From positions 1 to 18,697 of the forward strand of contig CAZYBG010000064.1 of assembly GCA_964645155.1 (NCBI GenBank): a DNA stretch of 18,697 nt. Reading direction: 5' to 3'. This document shows positions 7,058 through 13,300 of the stretch, one piece after another. The notes beneath the pieces were generated by a model. That model was given only the letters and a program-made list of their open reading frames with translations, was not told where the DNA came from and ran no database searches. Each line of letters starts with the position of its first letter. Position 1 is the first letter of the stretch. The translations under genes and the position numbers were made by a program. The DNA is from CAZYBG01 sp964645155. Lineage in GTDB: Bacteria > Pseudomonadota > Alphaproteobacteria > Rhodobacterales > Rhodobacteraceae.

Positions 7058-7077
7058 CGGGGCCGGGGCCGGCCCCG
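7058..7077 (-). terminator. Intercistronic GC hairpin between binding-protein and permease genes
   Basis: CGGGGCC (7058-7064) pairs with GGCCCCG (7071-7077) across a 6-nt loop; the inner GGGGCCGGCCCC (7065-7076) is itself a perfect palindrome. No T-run follows on the minus strand, so it may be an attenuator or an mRNA 3'-end stabiliser rather than a full terminator. Such hairpins after binding-protein genes are known to raise binding-protein levels over the membrane parts. Confidence 0.6.
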
Positions 7078-7088
7078 CCGGCGCCGGA

Positions 7089-7814
7089 TCAGAACACCAC
7101 CGCTTCGTCGCCGAACCACTTCTTGATCATCGCGTTCAGCGTGCCGTCGTCCTTCATCGACTGGATCGCGGCGTCGAACTTGCCGCGGAGCTCGTCGTCG
7201 GCATCCCGCAGGCCCATGCCGACGCCGCCGCCGAGCTGGACTTCCTCGCCGGCGAAGACCAGCTCGCCGTTCGATTCCGCCACGATCGGCACCAGGTAGT
7301 CCTTGTCGGCGAAGACCGCGTCGGCCTCGCCGTTGCGGACCGCGGCGATCGTCTCCTCGGGCGTCGCGAACTCGACCAGGGTGGCGCCCGACTCGGCGAC
7401 ATGGCCGGCCTGGATCGTCGCGGTCTGCGCGGCGATGACGCCGGTGGTCACGTCGACATCCTCGGACAGCGCGACATAGGCCGAGGCGGCGGGCGGAATG
7501 TAGTTCTGCGTGAAGTCGATGACCTCCTCGCGCTCCTCGGTGATCGACATGCCGGCGATGATCGTGTCGTAGTTGCCCGACTGCAGGTTGGGGATGATCG
7601 AATCCCACTCGTTGGTGACCCACTCGCAGGTCAGCTCGGCGCGGGCGCAGAGCTCGTCGCCCATCTCGCGCTCGAAGCCGTCGACCTCGCCGGCGTCGTT
7701 GATGAAGTTGTAGGGCGGGTAGGCGCCCTCGGTCCCCATGCGCACGACGTCCTGCGCGACGGCGCTTCCGGCGAAAAGCACCGCGATGGCTGCGGAAAGC
7801 ATCAGTCTCTTCAT
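7089..7814 (-). CDS. Periplasmic amino-acid-binding protein (SBP family 3, HisJ/ArgT-like)
   Basis: A protein of 241 residues. The signal peptide is residues 1-20 (MKRLMLSAAI..., cleavage after AVA before QDV). The mature protein shows the family 3 layout: GTEGAYPPYNFINDAGEVDGFEREMGDEL, then WDSIIPNLQSGNYDTIIAGMSIT-ERE-DFTQNY, and a C-terminal DGTLNAMIKKWFG. The acidic and aromatic residues near the N-terminus and the Ser/Thr-Arg pair (MSITEERE) are where the ligand amino and carboxyl groups bind. The pattern resembles basic or polar amino-acid binders, but opines, polyamine-like amines or ectoine-type ligands cannot be excluded. GGGAG sits about 7 nt before ATG 7814, the best ribosome-binding site in the operon. 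Confidence 0.93.
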   Translation of the reverse strand: MKRLMLSAAIAVLFAGSAVAQDVVRMGTEGAYPPYNFINDAGEVDGFEREMGDELCARAELTCEWVTNEWDSIIPNLQSGNYDTIIAGMSITEEREEVIDFTQNYIPPAASAYVALSEDVDVTTGVIAAQTATIQAGHVAESGATLVEFATPEETIAAVRNGEADAVFADKDYLVPIVAESNGELVFAGEEVQLGGGVGMGLRDADDELRGKFDAAIQSMKDDGTLNAMIKKWFGDEAVVF

Positions 7815-7852
7815 TTGTTGTCTCCCGGTTGGCTACTTGATGGGTCTTCTTA

Positions 7853-8629
7853 TCACGCTGCCGTCGCGCTGAGGAACTGTCTCAGCCGGTCGGTCCGGGG
7901 TTGGCCGAACAGGCGGTCCGGCGGCCCCTCTTCCTCGATCCGGCCCTTGTGGAGGAACACCACATGGTCGGACACGTCGGCGGCCAGCCGCATGTCGTGC
8001 GTGACGAGGAGCATGGTGCGCCCCTCCACGGCCAGCGCCTTGATCACCTTGACCACCTCCTGCTCGAGCTCGGGGTCGAGCGCCGAGGTCGGCTCGTCGA
8101 ACAGCAGCGCACGCGGCTCCATGCAGAGCGCGCGCGCGATCGCGGCGCGCTGCTGCTGGCCGCCGGAAAGCTGCGCCGGGTAGGCGTCGCACTTCTCGTG
8201 GATGCCGACCTTGTCGAGGATGGCGCGGGCGCGCTCCTCGACCACCGCGGGGTCCTGTTTCAGGACCGTCACCGGCGCCTCCATCACGTTCTGCAGGATC
8301 GTGAGATGCGCCCAGAGGTTGAACTGCTGGAACACCATGGAGAGGTTGGTGCGGATCCGCAGCACCTGCGCCTTGTCGGCGGGGTGCCGCGCCATGCCGG
8401 CGCCCTTCCAGGCGACCGGCTCGCCCTCGAACAGGATCTCGCCCTGCTGGCTGTCCTCGAGGAGGTTGGCGCAGCGCAGAAGCGTCGACTTGCCCGACCC
8501 GGACGACCCGATCAGCGAGACGACCTCGCCGCGGCGGGCGCGGATATCGACGCCCTTGAGGACTTCGAGCGATCCGTAGCTCTTGTGGAGGTCACGGATT
8601 TCGATGATCGGCGCGGCTTGATCTGTCAC
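7853..8629 (-). CDS. Amino-acid ABC transporter ATPase (HisP/GlnQ-like)
   Basis: A protein of 258 residues with every ATPase motif intact: Walker A GSSGSGKST (41-49), Q-loop Gln101, signature LSGGQ (154-158), Walker B LLFDEP (175-180) and switch His211. A segment between Walker A and the Q-loop (VAWKGAGMARHPADKAQVLRI) is the insertion seen in HisP/OccP-type ATPases, which supports a basic amino-acid or opine importer. Start: GTG at 8629, just before the family N-terminus (APIIEIRDLHKSYG). No ATG is available, and the long frame running up to 9430 is antisense-free read-through over the PhnD-like gene. It is followed 38 nt later by the binding-protein gene and is first gene of the operon. Confidence 0.92.
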   Translation of the reverse strand: MTDQAAPIIEIRDLHKSYGSLEVLKGVDIRARRGEVVSLIGSSGSGKSTLLRCANLLEDSQQGEILFEGEPVAWKGAGMARHPADKAQVLRIRTNLSMVFQQFNLWAHLTILQNVMEAPVTVLKQDPAVVEERARAILDKVGIHEKCDAYPAQLSGGQQQRAAIARALCMEPRALLFDEPTSALDPELEQEVVKVIKALAVEGRTMLLVTHDMRLAADVSDHVVFLHKGRIEEEGPPDRLFGQPRTDRLRQFLSATAA

Positions 8630-8730
8630 GTCGGCACTGCTGCGGAGGTCCCCGGTCGGGAAGTAGTGCGGATAATTCGCGTCATTGCAACGACCAAGAC
8701 GGCATTCCCTCGGGGAATTCGCCGCTCCGG
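8630..8730. promoter_or_regulatory. Presumed promoter region of the ABC operon with short dyad
   Basis: This 101-nt gap before the ATPase gene must hold the operon promoter unless transcription reads in from the upstream pair. It is more A/T-rich than its surroundings. A perfect dyad ATTCCC-TCG-GGGAAT lies at 8704-8718, just past the stop of the PhnD-like gene. It could be an operator or a small transcription-stop hairpin. No confident -35/-10 pair can be named. Confidence 0.4.
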
Positions 8731-9489
8731 TCAGCAAGAGCGTGCGAATTGGGCGGGCGCGGGCGGAACGGCCAGCGCAAGATAGGCCGCGGCCGGGATC
8801 GGTACGACGCCCCTGAGCCGCAGCGCCGCGCGGTTGCCCGGCGCAAGCGCCGCAATCGCATCGGCCACGGCCTCGAACAGCGCGGCGGCATCGGCGCCCG
8901 GCGCGGCGATCAGCGGAAGGCCCGGCGTCGGCGCCGTCCGCTCCAAGACCCGCAGGCCGGCGGTCGCACCCTCGGCGGCCAGAAGCTCCCAGGTCACGGC
9001 GTCGATCGCGGCGAGGTCGGCGCGCCCGTCGCGCACCGCGGCCGCCGAGGCGGCATGACCCCCCGTCAGGTGCAGCGGACCCTCGGCCAGCGCCGGCGCA
9101 TGCGCCCAGAGCGCGGCCCAGCCGGATTGCGACAGCGGATCGTTGCAGGCGACGGTCGCGCCGGCGAACTCCGCCAGCGCGGCGCGCGGGCCCCCGGCGC
9201 GCGCGACGATCACGCTGCAATAATGCCCCGGAGCGCAGCCCGCGACGCCGTAGTCGGGTGTCCCGACAAGCGTGACGCGGCCGTGAAGACACGCCCGGAA
9301 CGGCAACCCGCAGGCCTGGGCCAGCACCAGATCGGGCGCCAGCCACTGCTGCATGAGGTCGCCGCCGCGGGTCAGCACCTCCGGCGCCGGCAGGCCGCGG
9401 CGCCGGAGACCGTCGCGGATCAGAACCCACAGCCGGTCGTTCGCCGGCGCCGTCGACGGCCGGTCGTACATCGGCAGCGCGGCGATCAC
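8731..9489 (-). CDS. PhnD-like periplasmic-binding-fold protein without signal peptide
   Basis: A protein of 252 residues resembling the PhnD-type (phosphate/phosphite/phosphonate) binding family: LPMYDRP at the N-terminus, PDLVLAQACGLPFR (52-65), GTPDYG...GHYCSVIV, then the hinge-like ATVACNDPLSQSGW and ADLAAIDAVTWELL. No signal peptide is visible, so it may stay in the cytoplasm; this is usual, from memory, for the short rhodobacterial members that start with the same IAALPMYDRP segment. Its ligand is unknown. The start is GTG at 9489, inside the overlap GTGA with the TerB stop. No permease or ATPase of the phosphonate type is near, and the 101-nt gap below separates it from the amino-acid importer. 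Confidence 0.8.
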   Translation of the reverse strand: MIAALPMYDRPSTAPANDRLWVLIRDGLRRRGLPAPEVLTRGGDLMQQWLAPDLVLAQACGLPFRACLHGRVTLVGTPDYGVAGCAPGHYCSVIVARAGGPRAALAEFAGATVACNDPLSQSGWAALWAHAPALAEGPLHLTGGHAASAAAVRDGRADLAAIDAVTWELLAAEGATAGLRVLERTAPTPGLPLIAAPGADAAALFEAVADAIAALAPGNRAALRLRGVVPIPAAAYLALAVPPAPAQFARSC

Positions 9490-9935
9490 CCGCGCGCCTC
9501 GACCCGCTGGCGCGCCAGCGCCGAGTCGCGGTCGTTCACCCCGAGCAGATTGGCGACGAGCCGCAGCAGCGCATCCTCCTCGTCATCGCGCACGCCATCG
9601 GCCAGCACCACGGCCCAGAGCGCCTCGATCACGCCCTCGCGCTCCTCGTAGGGCACGGTGTCCTTGATCGCCCGGGTGAAACGCACTGTATCGGGCGCCT
9701 CGGCCTCGAGCGTCTCGGCCTCGGATCGCAGCCTGACCGCCTCGAACGGCGTCATCCCGTAGCGCTTCGCGAGGATGCGGTCGATCCGCTCGGCCTCGGC
9801 GCCGGCGATGGCACCATCCGACCGCGCGATCCGCACCAGCAGCGCGGCCAGCGCGAGGCGCTGGTCAAGCTCGGGCAGAAGCACCGGTTCGGGCGTCGTG
9901 AGGCGGCGCAGCAGGTCAGCAAACATCCCCGCCAT
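9486..9935 (-). CDS. TerB-family protein
   Basis: A protein of 149 residues (146 if ATG 9926 is used). The TerB helical core is recognisable: LALAALLVRIARSDGAIAGAEAERIDRIL, TRAIKDTVPYEEREGVIEALWAVVLADGVRDDEEDALLRLVANLLGV. The two Asp-rich DG-x-...E-x2 helices are the presumed divalent-metal sites of the fold. TerB is named from tellurite-resistance loci, but isolated copies like this are common in Rhodobacterales and have no proven function. GAGG lies 7 nt before ATG 9935, which favours that start; family proteins usually begin MFADLL, which favours 9926. It overlaps the PhnD-like gene by 4 nt, so the two proteins are probably coproduced. Confidence 0.85.
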   Translation of the reverse strand: MAGMFADLLRRLTTPEPVLLPELDQRLALAALLVRIARSDGAIAGAEAERIDRILAKRYGMTPFEAVRLRSEAETLEAEAPDTVRFTRAIKDTVPYEEREGVIEALWAVVLADGVRDDEEDALLRLVANLLGVNDRDSALARQRVEARG

Positions 9936-10022
9936 ATAGGCGCCTCGGCCGCGGCGGGAAAGGCCGGTGCGGCCGACAGCGATCACGGGCGGGCGATTGC
10001 CGCCGCGGAACTGAACCCCGAA

Positions 10023-10049
10023 TTGACTGTTGCAATGCCGGGCTATCTC
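10023..10049 (+). promoter_or_regulatory. Possible promoter of the MipA/OmpV gene
   Basis: TTGACT (10023-10028) is close to the -35 consensus, and TATCTC (10044-10049) follows after 15 nt as a possible -10. The spacer is short. The element lies about 60 nt before the ATG at 10110, in the divergent gap with terB. Confidence 0.4.
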
Positions 10050-10109
10050 CGAAAAGGACATGGGGATGCCAGACCCGTGTCCGACACACCAACCCGCAGG
10101 CCGCATCGC

Positions 10110-10862
10110 ATGAAACGAACGATCGCCGCGCTTCTCGCTGCAGCGCTGCCCGCCACCGCGGTCGCGCAGGACGGCGCCGTGCTGACGTTGGGCCTGGGCG
10201 CGGCGTTTGCGCCGGACTACCAGGGGTCCGACGACTACGGCCTCGGCCCGACCGGCCGGTTCTCGATCGAGAATTTCCGGCTGGGCCGGTTCTCGTTCGG
10301 CACGCCCGCCCCCGGCGACGACCAGGGCTTCAGCGTCGACGGCTCGTTCCGGATCCGGGGCGGGCGCGATTCCGGGGACCACAGCGAGATCGCCGGGCTC
10401 GACGATATCGACACGGCGGTGGAACTCGGCCTCGGGCTGCGCTACGGCGCACCCGGCTACCGCGCCTTTGCCAATGTCCGCTACGGCCTTACCGGGCACG
10501 AGTCGCTCGTGGGCGAGGTCGGGGCCGACGCGGTCGTGCGCCCGAACGACCGGCTGACGCTGACCGCCGGGCCCAGGGTGCTCTTCGGCTCCGACGGCTA
10601 CACCGACACCTATTTCGGCATCTCCGGCGACGAGGCGGCCGCGAGCGGTCTTGCCGCGTATGACCCCGGCGGCGGCCTGGTCAGCGCCGGCGTGGAGCTG
10701 GGGATGTACTACCGCTTCGACGAGAACTGGGGCCTGCGCGGCACGATCGGCTACGACCGCCTGATGGGCGATGCCGCCGACAGCCCGATCGTGGCCCAGG
10801 GCAGCCGCACGCAGGGCCGCGCCTCGCTGATCGTGACGCGGCGGGTGACGTTCGGGTTCTGA
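10110..10862 (+). CDS. MipA/OmpV-family outer-membrane beta-barrel protein
   Basis: A protein of 250 residues. The signal peptide is residues 1-19 (MKRTIAALLAAALPATAVA). The mature part has alternating polar/hydrophobic strands: LTLGLGAAFAPDYQGSDDYGLGPTGRFSIENFRLG at the start and a C-terminal strand ending in Phe (RRVTFGF), the signal for outer-membrane barrel assembly. The early 'APDYQGSDDY' segment is characteristic of MipA/OmpV. MipA is a scaffold for murein enzymes in E. coli, but most members have no proven role. The start at 10110 is set by the signal peptide; AGG lies about 9 nt upstream. The gene stands alone, with its own likely promoter and a hairpin just after its stop. Confidence 0.9.
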   Translation: MKRTIAALLAAALPATAVAQDGAVLTLGLGAAFAPDYQGSDDYGLGPTGRFSIENFRLGRFSFGTPAPGDDQGFSVDGSFRIRGGRDSGDHSEIAGLDDIDTAVELGLGLRYGAPGYRAFANVRYGLTGHESLVGEVGADAVVRPNDRLTLTAGPRVLFGSDGYTDTYFGISGDEAAASGLAAYDPGGGLVSAGVELGMYYRFDENWGLRGTIGYDRLMGDAADSPIVAQGSRTQGRASLIVTRRVTFGF

Positions 10863-10868
10863 CCGCTT

Positions 10869-10887
10869 GGCCGCCCGCAGGGCGGCC
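10869..10887. terminator. Perfect GC hairpin between convergent genes
   Basis: GGCCGCCC (10869-10876) and GGGCGGCC (10880-10887) form a perfect 8-bp stem with a GCA loop, six nt after the MipA/OmpV stop. There is no T-run on either strand, as is usual in very GC-rich genomes. It probably stops or buffers transcription from both sides of this 75-nt convergent gap. Confidence 0.65.
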
Positions 10888-10937
10888 CGGCCGCGCCGGG
10901 ATGGCCCTGACCAAGGACGACCTCCGCTCCGGCCGCG

Positions 10938-12914
10938 CTAGACGAGAAGCCCGGACCGCCGGCCGTCGTGGAACGCGAAGGGCGCTAGGCGCGGCGCCTG
11001 CGCGTCGCCGATCAAGTGCGTCTCGAGGCCGTCGAGCGGGCCGGAAAGCGGGTCGAAGGCGCGGTTCGTGGTCGACATCACGAGGCCGTCGGCGGCGACA
11101 TCCCGCTCCGCCCCGGTCAGGAGGCACCGCACGATCGCGGCCGATCCGGTCCAGCGGGCGATCGCGTGTTCGGTGATCGTCTCGACCCCGAGCACCTTCA
11201 GCCGCTGCCGCAGCCCGAGATCGGCGGCGGTGCGGGCAAGCTCGCGGCCGAGGAACGGCTCGGGCGTGACGACCATCACCCGGTGACCCTGCTCGGCCAG
11301 GTGCCAGGCGGTGCCGAGCCCGCGCCAGTGGCCGCCCTCGTCGTAGACCACCACGCCGCTGCCGGGCCGGGCTTCGCGGCGCATCACCTCCTCGGGCGAC
11401 CAGACCCGGCCGAGCCCGATGCCCGGCAGCGCCTCATGCTGCGGCAGCCAGCGCTGGAACCCGGCCGGGTCGGGCAGCGAGCCGGTGGCCAGCAGCACGA
11501 CCTCCGGCGCCTCGGCCACGACGTCGGCGGCCTCGGCGTAGCGGCCGAGATGGACCCGCACCTGCAGCCGCTCCAGCTGGCGGGCATACCAGGCGATCAG
11601 GTCGAGGATCTGCCCACGGCGGGGCTGCATCCCGGCCAGGCGGAACTGGCCGCCGAGCGCATCCTGCGCCTCGAACAGCGTCACCCGGTGGCCCCGTTCG
11701 GCCGCCACCCGCGCCGCCTCGAGGCCCGCCGGGCCGCCGCCGACGACGAGCACCCGGCGGGGCGTGGCCGCGGGCGTGAACCGGTCGCCGCCCCACTCGA
11801 ACTCGCGGCCGGCCGAGGGGTTGACGAGGCAGGAGATCCAGTAGTCCCGCGCCCGCCGGCCCCAGCACATCTGGTTGCACGAGATGCAGCCGCGCACGTC
11901 CTCGGCCCGGCCGCCCGCCACCTTGCGCGCCCAGTGCGGGTCGGCGATCTGCCCGCGCACGATCGAGACGAGGTCCGCCTGCCCCTCGCGCAGCACAGCC
12001 TCCGCGTTCTCCGGCGTGCGGATGTGGCTTTCGGCCGTCACCTTCGCGGTCCGCACCGCCGATCGCATCAGGGCGGCGACCGGGGTGACCGGACGCTCGC
12101 CCTGGAGGAACGGCGGGATGATGGCGTCGAACTGCAGGTAGCTGCCCGAGCCGATGGTGACGTAGTCGATCTGCCCGGCGGCATCGTGCAGGGCCACGAT
12201 CTCGGCCAGCGCCTCGGCCGCGAGCTCGACCTCGAAGCCGCGCGCGTGGCTGACCGAGAGGCCGATGATGAACGCCTCGCCGCAGGCGCGCCGGATCTCC
12301 TCGACGATGGTGCGCGACAGCCGCGTGCGGTTCTCGAGGCTGCCGCCCCAGCGGTCGTCGCGGCGGTTCGTCCACGGGTTCCAGAACTGGTCGAGCAGCG
12401 ACAGGTAGGCCGCCCAGACCTCGACGCCGTCGAATCCCGCTGCCCGGCAGCGCTGCGCGGCGGCGACGAAGCCCTCGATCACCTCGGCGATCTCGGCGCC
12501 GGTCATCGCATGGCTGCCGTCGCTGTCGTGATAGGAGGGCAGGCCCGACGGCCCCCAGTGCGGCTGGAAGCTGAGATCGGAATCGCCGTGCTGGCCGACG
12601 TGGTAGAGCTGCTGGAGGATCAGGGCGCCGGCCTCCTGCACCGGCTCGACGAGGCGCCGGAAGGCCGGGATCACCGCGTCGTCGCCGGGGCGGAAGTTGC
12701 CGCGGGTCAGGACGGCAGTGCGATGCACCGGCACCGGCTCGGCCACGATCATCGCCGCGCCACCCAGCGCGCGTTCCAGCAGGTAGCCGCCGTAGCGCGG
12801 GCCGGGCAGGCCGTCCTCGGCCATGTTCGCGGTATGCGCGCCGAACACCACGCGGTTGCGCAGGGTGCGGCCGCGCAGGTCGAGCGGCGAGAGCAGGCGG
12901 GAATGGTCAGGCAT
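10938..12914 (-). CDS. TMADH/dienoyl-CoA-reductase-type FMN/FeS/FAD oxidoreductase
   Basis: A protein of 658 residues with the full layout of trimethylamine-dehydrogenase-like enzymes. An N-terminal Old-Yellow-Enzyme FMN barrel (SRLLSPLDLRGRTLRNRVVFGAH...) comes first. The 4Fe-4S motif Cys343-x2-Cys346-x3-Cys350-x11-Cys362 is complete. A nucleotide-binding domain with GGGPAG (392-397) follows. In the barrel, WAAYLSLLDQFWNPWTN has Tyr where TMADH carries catalytic His172 (from memory), so the substrate chemistry probably differs from TMADH. Likely role: oxidative N-demethylation or dehydrogenation of a methylated amine, or electron transfer to one. ATG 12914 overlaps the stop of the upstream remnant gene by 8 nt, so it is translationally coupled. 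It is the last gene of the lysR-mttB transcript direction. Confidence 0.88.
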   Translation of the reverse strand: MPDHSRLLSPLDLRGRTLRNRVVFGAHTANMAEDGLPGPRYGGYLLERALGGAAMIVAEPVPVHRTAVLTRGNFRPGDDAVIPAFRRLVEPVQEAGALILQQLYHVGQHGDSDLSFQPHWGPSGLPSYHDSDGSHAMTGAEIAEVIEGFVAAAQRCRAAGFDGVEVWAAYLSLLDQFWNPWTNRRDDRWGGSLENRTRLSRTIVEEIRRACGEAFIIGLSVSHARGFEVELAAEALAEIVALHDAAGQIDYVTIGSGSYLQFDAIIPPFLQGERPVTPVAALMRSAVRTAKVTAESHIRTPENAEAVLREGQADLVSIVRGQIADPHWARKVAGGRAEDVRGCISCNQMCWGRRARDYWISCLVNPSAGREFEWGGDRFTPAATPRRVLVVGGGPAGLEAARVAAERGHRVTLFEAQDALGGQFRLAGMQPRRGQILDLIAWYARQLERLQVRVHLGRYAEAADVVAEAPEVVLLATGSLPDPAGFQRWLPQHEALPGIGLGRVWSPEEVMRREARPGSGVVVYDEGGHWRGLGTAWHLAEQGHRVMVVTPEPFLGRELARTAADLGLRQRLKVLGVETITEHAIARWTGSAAIVRCLLTGAERDVAADGLVMSTTNRAFDPLSGPLDGLETHLIGDAQAPRLAPFAFHDGRRSGLLV

Positions 12915-13293
12915 CGGGTGGCGCTCCGGCCCGGCAGCGGTGCTCCGCCATGGCGGCCGCGCGGTCCGTCGCCGCAAGCAGCGCCGGATAGGCCGCGCCG
13001 GAGCCGGAGAGCGCGGTCGGGTCGTCGAGCTCGGCCTCGGTCCCGGCGCGGTCGACCTCGCCCAGCACGCCGAGGAGGCGCCCGACCACCCCGCAGCGCG
13101 CGACGAGGTCGGCCGAGTCCTTCGCCCAGACGACGCCGGGCCAGGCGTCGTAGTCGGCGGTCGGCCCCCGGCGGTTCAGGACGACGGGCCTGTCGGCCGG
13201 CAGGAGGCCGTGGCGAAGCAGCTCGCGGCCCAGCGCGCCGCCAAGCCAGCCCGTCGCCCCGATGATCCCGATCGTCGCCTCTGCCGCCGTCAT
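12907..13293 (-). pseudogene. Shrunken pyrroline-5-carboxylate-reductase-like (ProC) remnant
   Basis: An open frame of 128 residues that looks like ProC with pieces missing. Residues 1-70 are the first half of the NAD(P)-binding domain (ATIGIIGATGWLGGALGRELL, PVVLNRRGP, DSADLVARCGVV). The frame then jumps at about residue 71 into the second domain (LLGVLGEVDRAGTEAELDDPTALSGSGAAYPALLAA), where TALSGSG-AY is the ProC dimer-domain signature. The VKP region and the R-x-MPN motif that normally lie between are absent, and the C-terminal helices are almost gone. Normal length is about 260-280. No frameshift or internal stop is seen, so the losses look in-frame. The start lies 7 nt after the MttB stop and the end overlaps the flavoprotein start by 8 nt. 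It is very unlikely to be an active reductase. Confidence 0.72.
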
Positions 13294-13300
13294 GCCGCCG

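Noticed and set aside
6207..8183. Plus-strand frame of about 660 codons opposite the permease and binding-protein genes
   Set aside because: Antisense shadow of three recognisable transporter genes.
11016..13265. Plus-strand open frame of about 750 codons opposite the TMADH-type gene
   Set aside because: Antisense shadow of a protein with intact FMN, FeS and FAD motifs; low-complexity composition and no recognisable fold.
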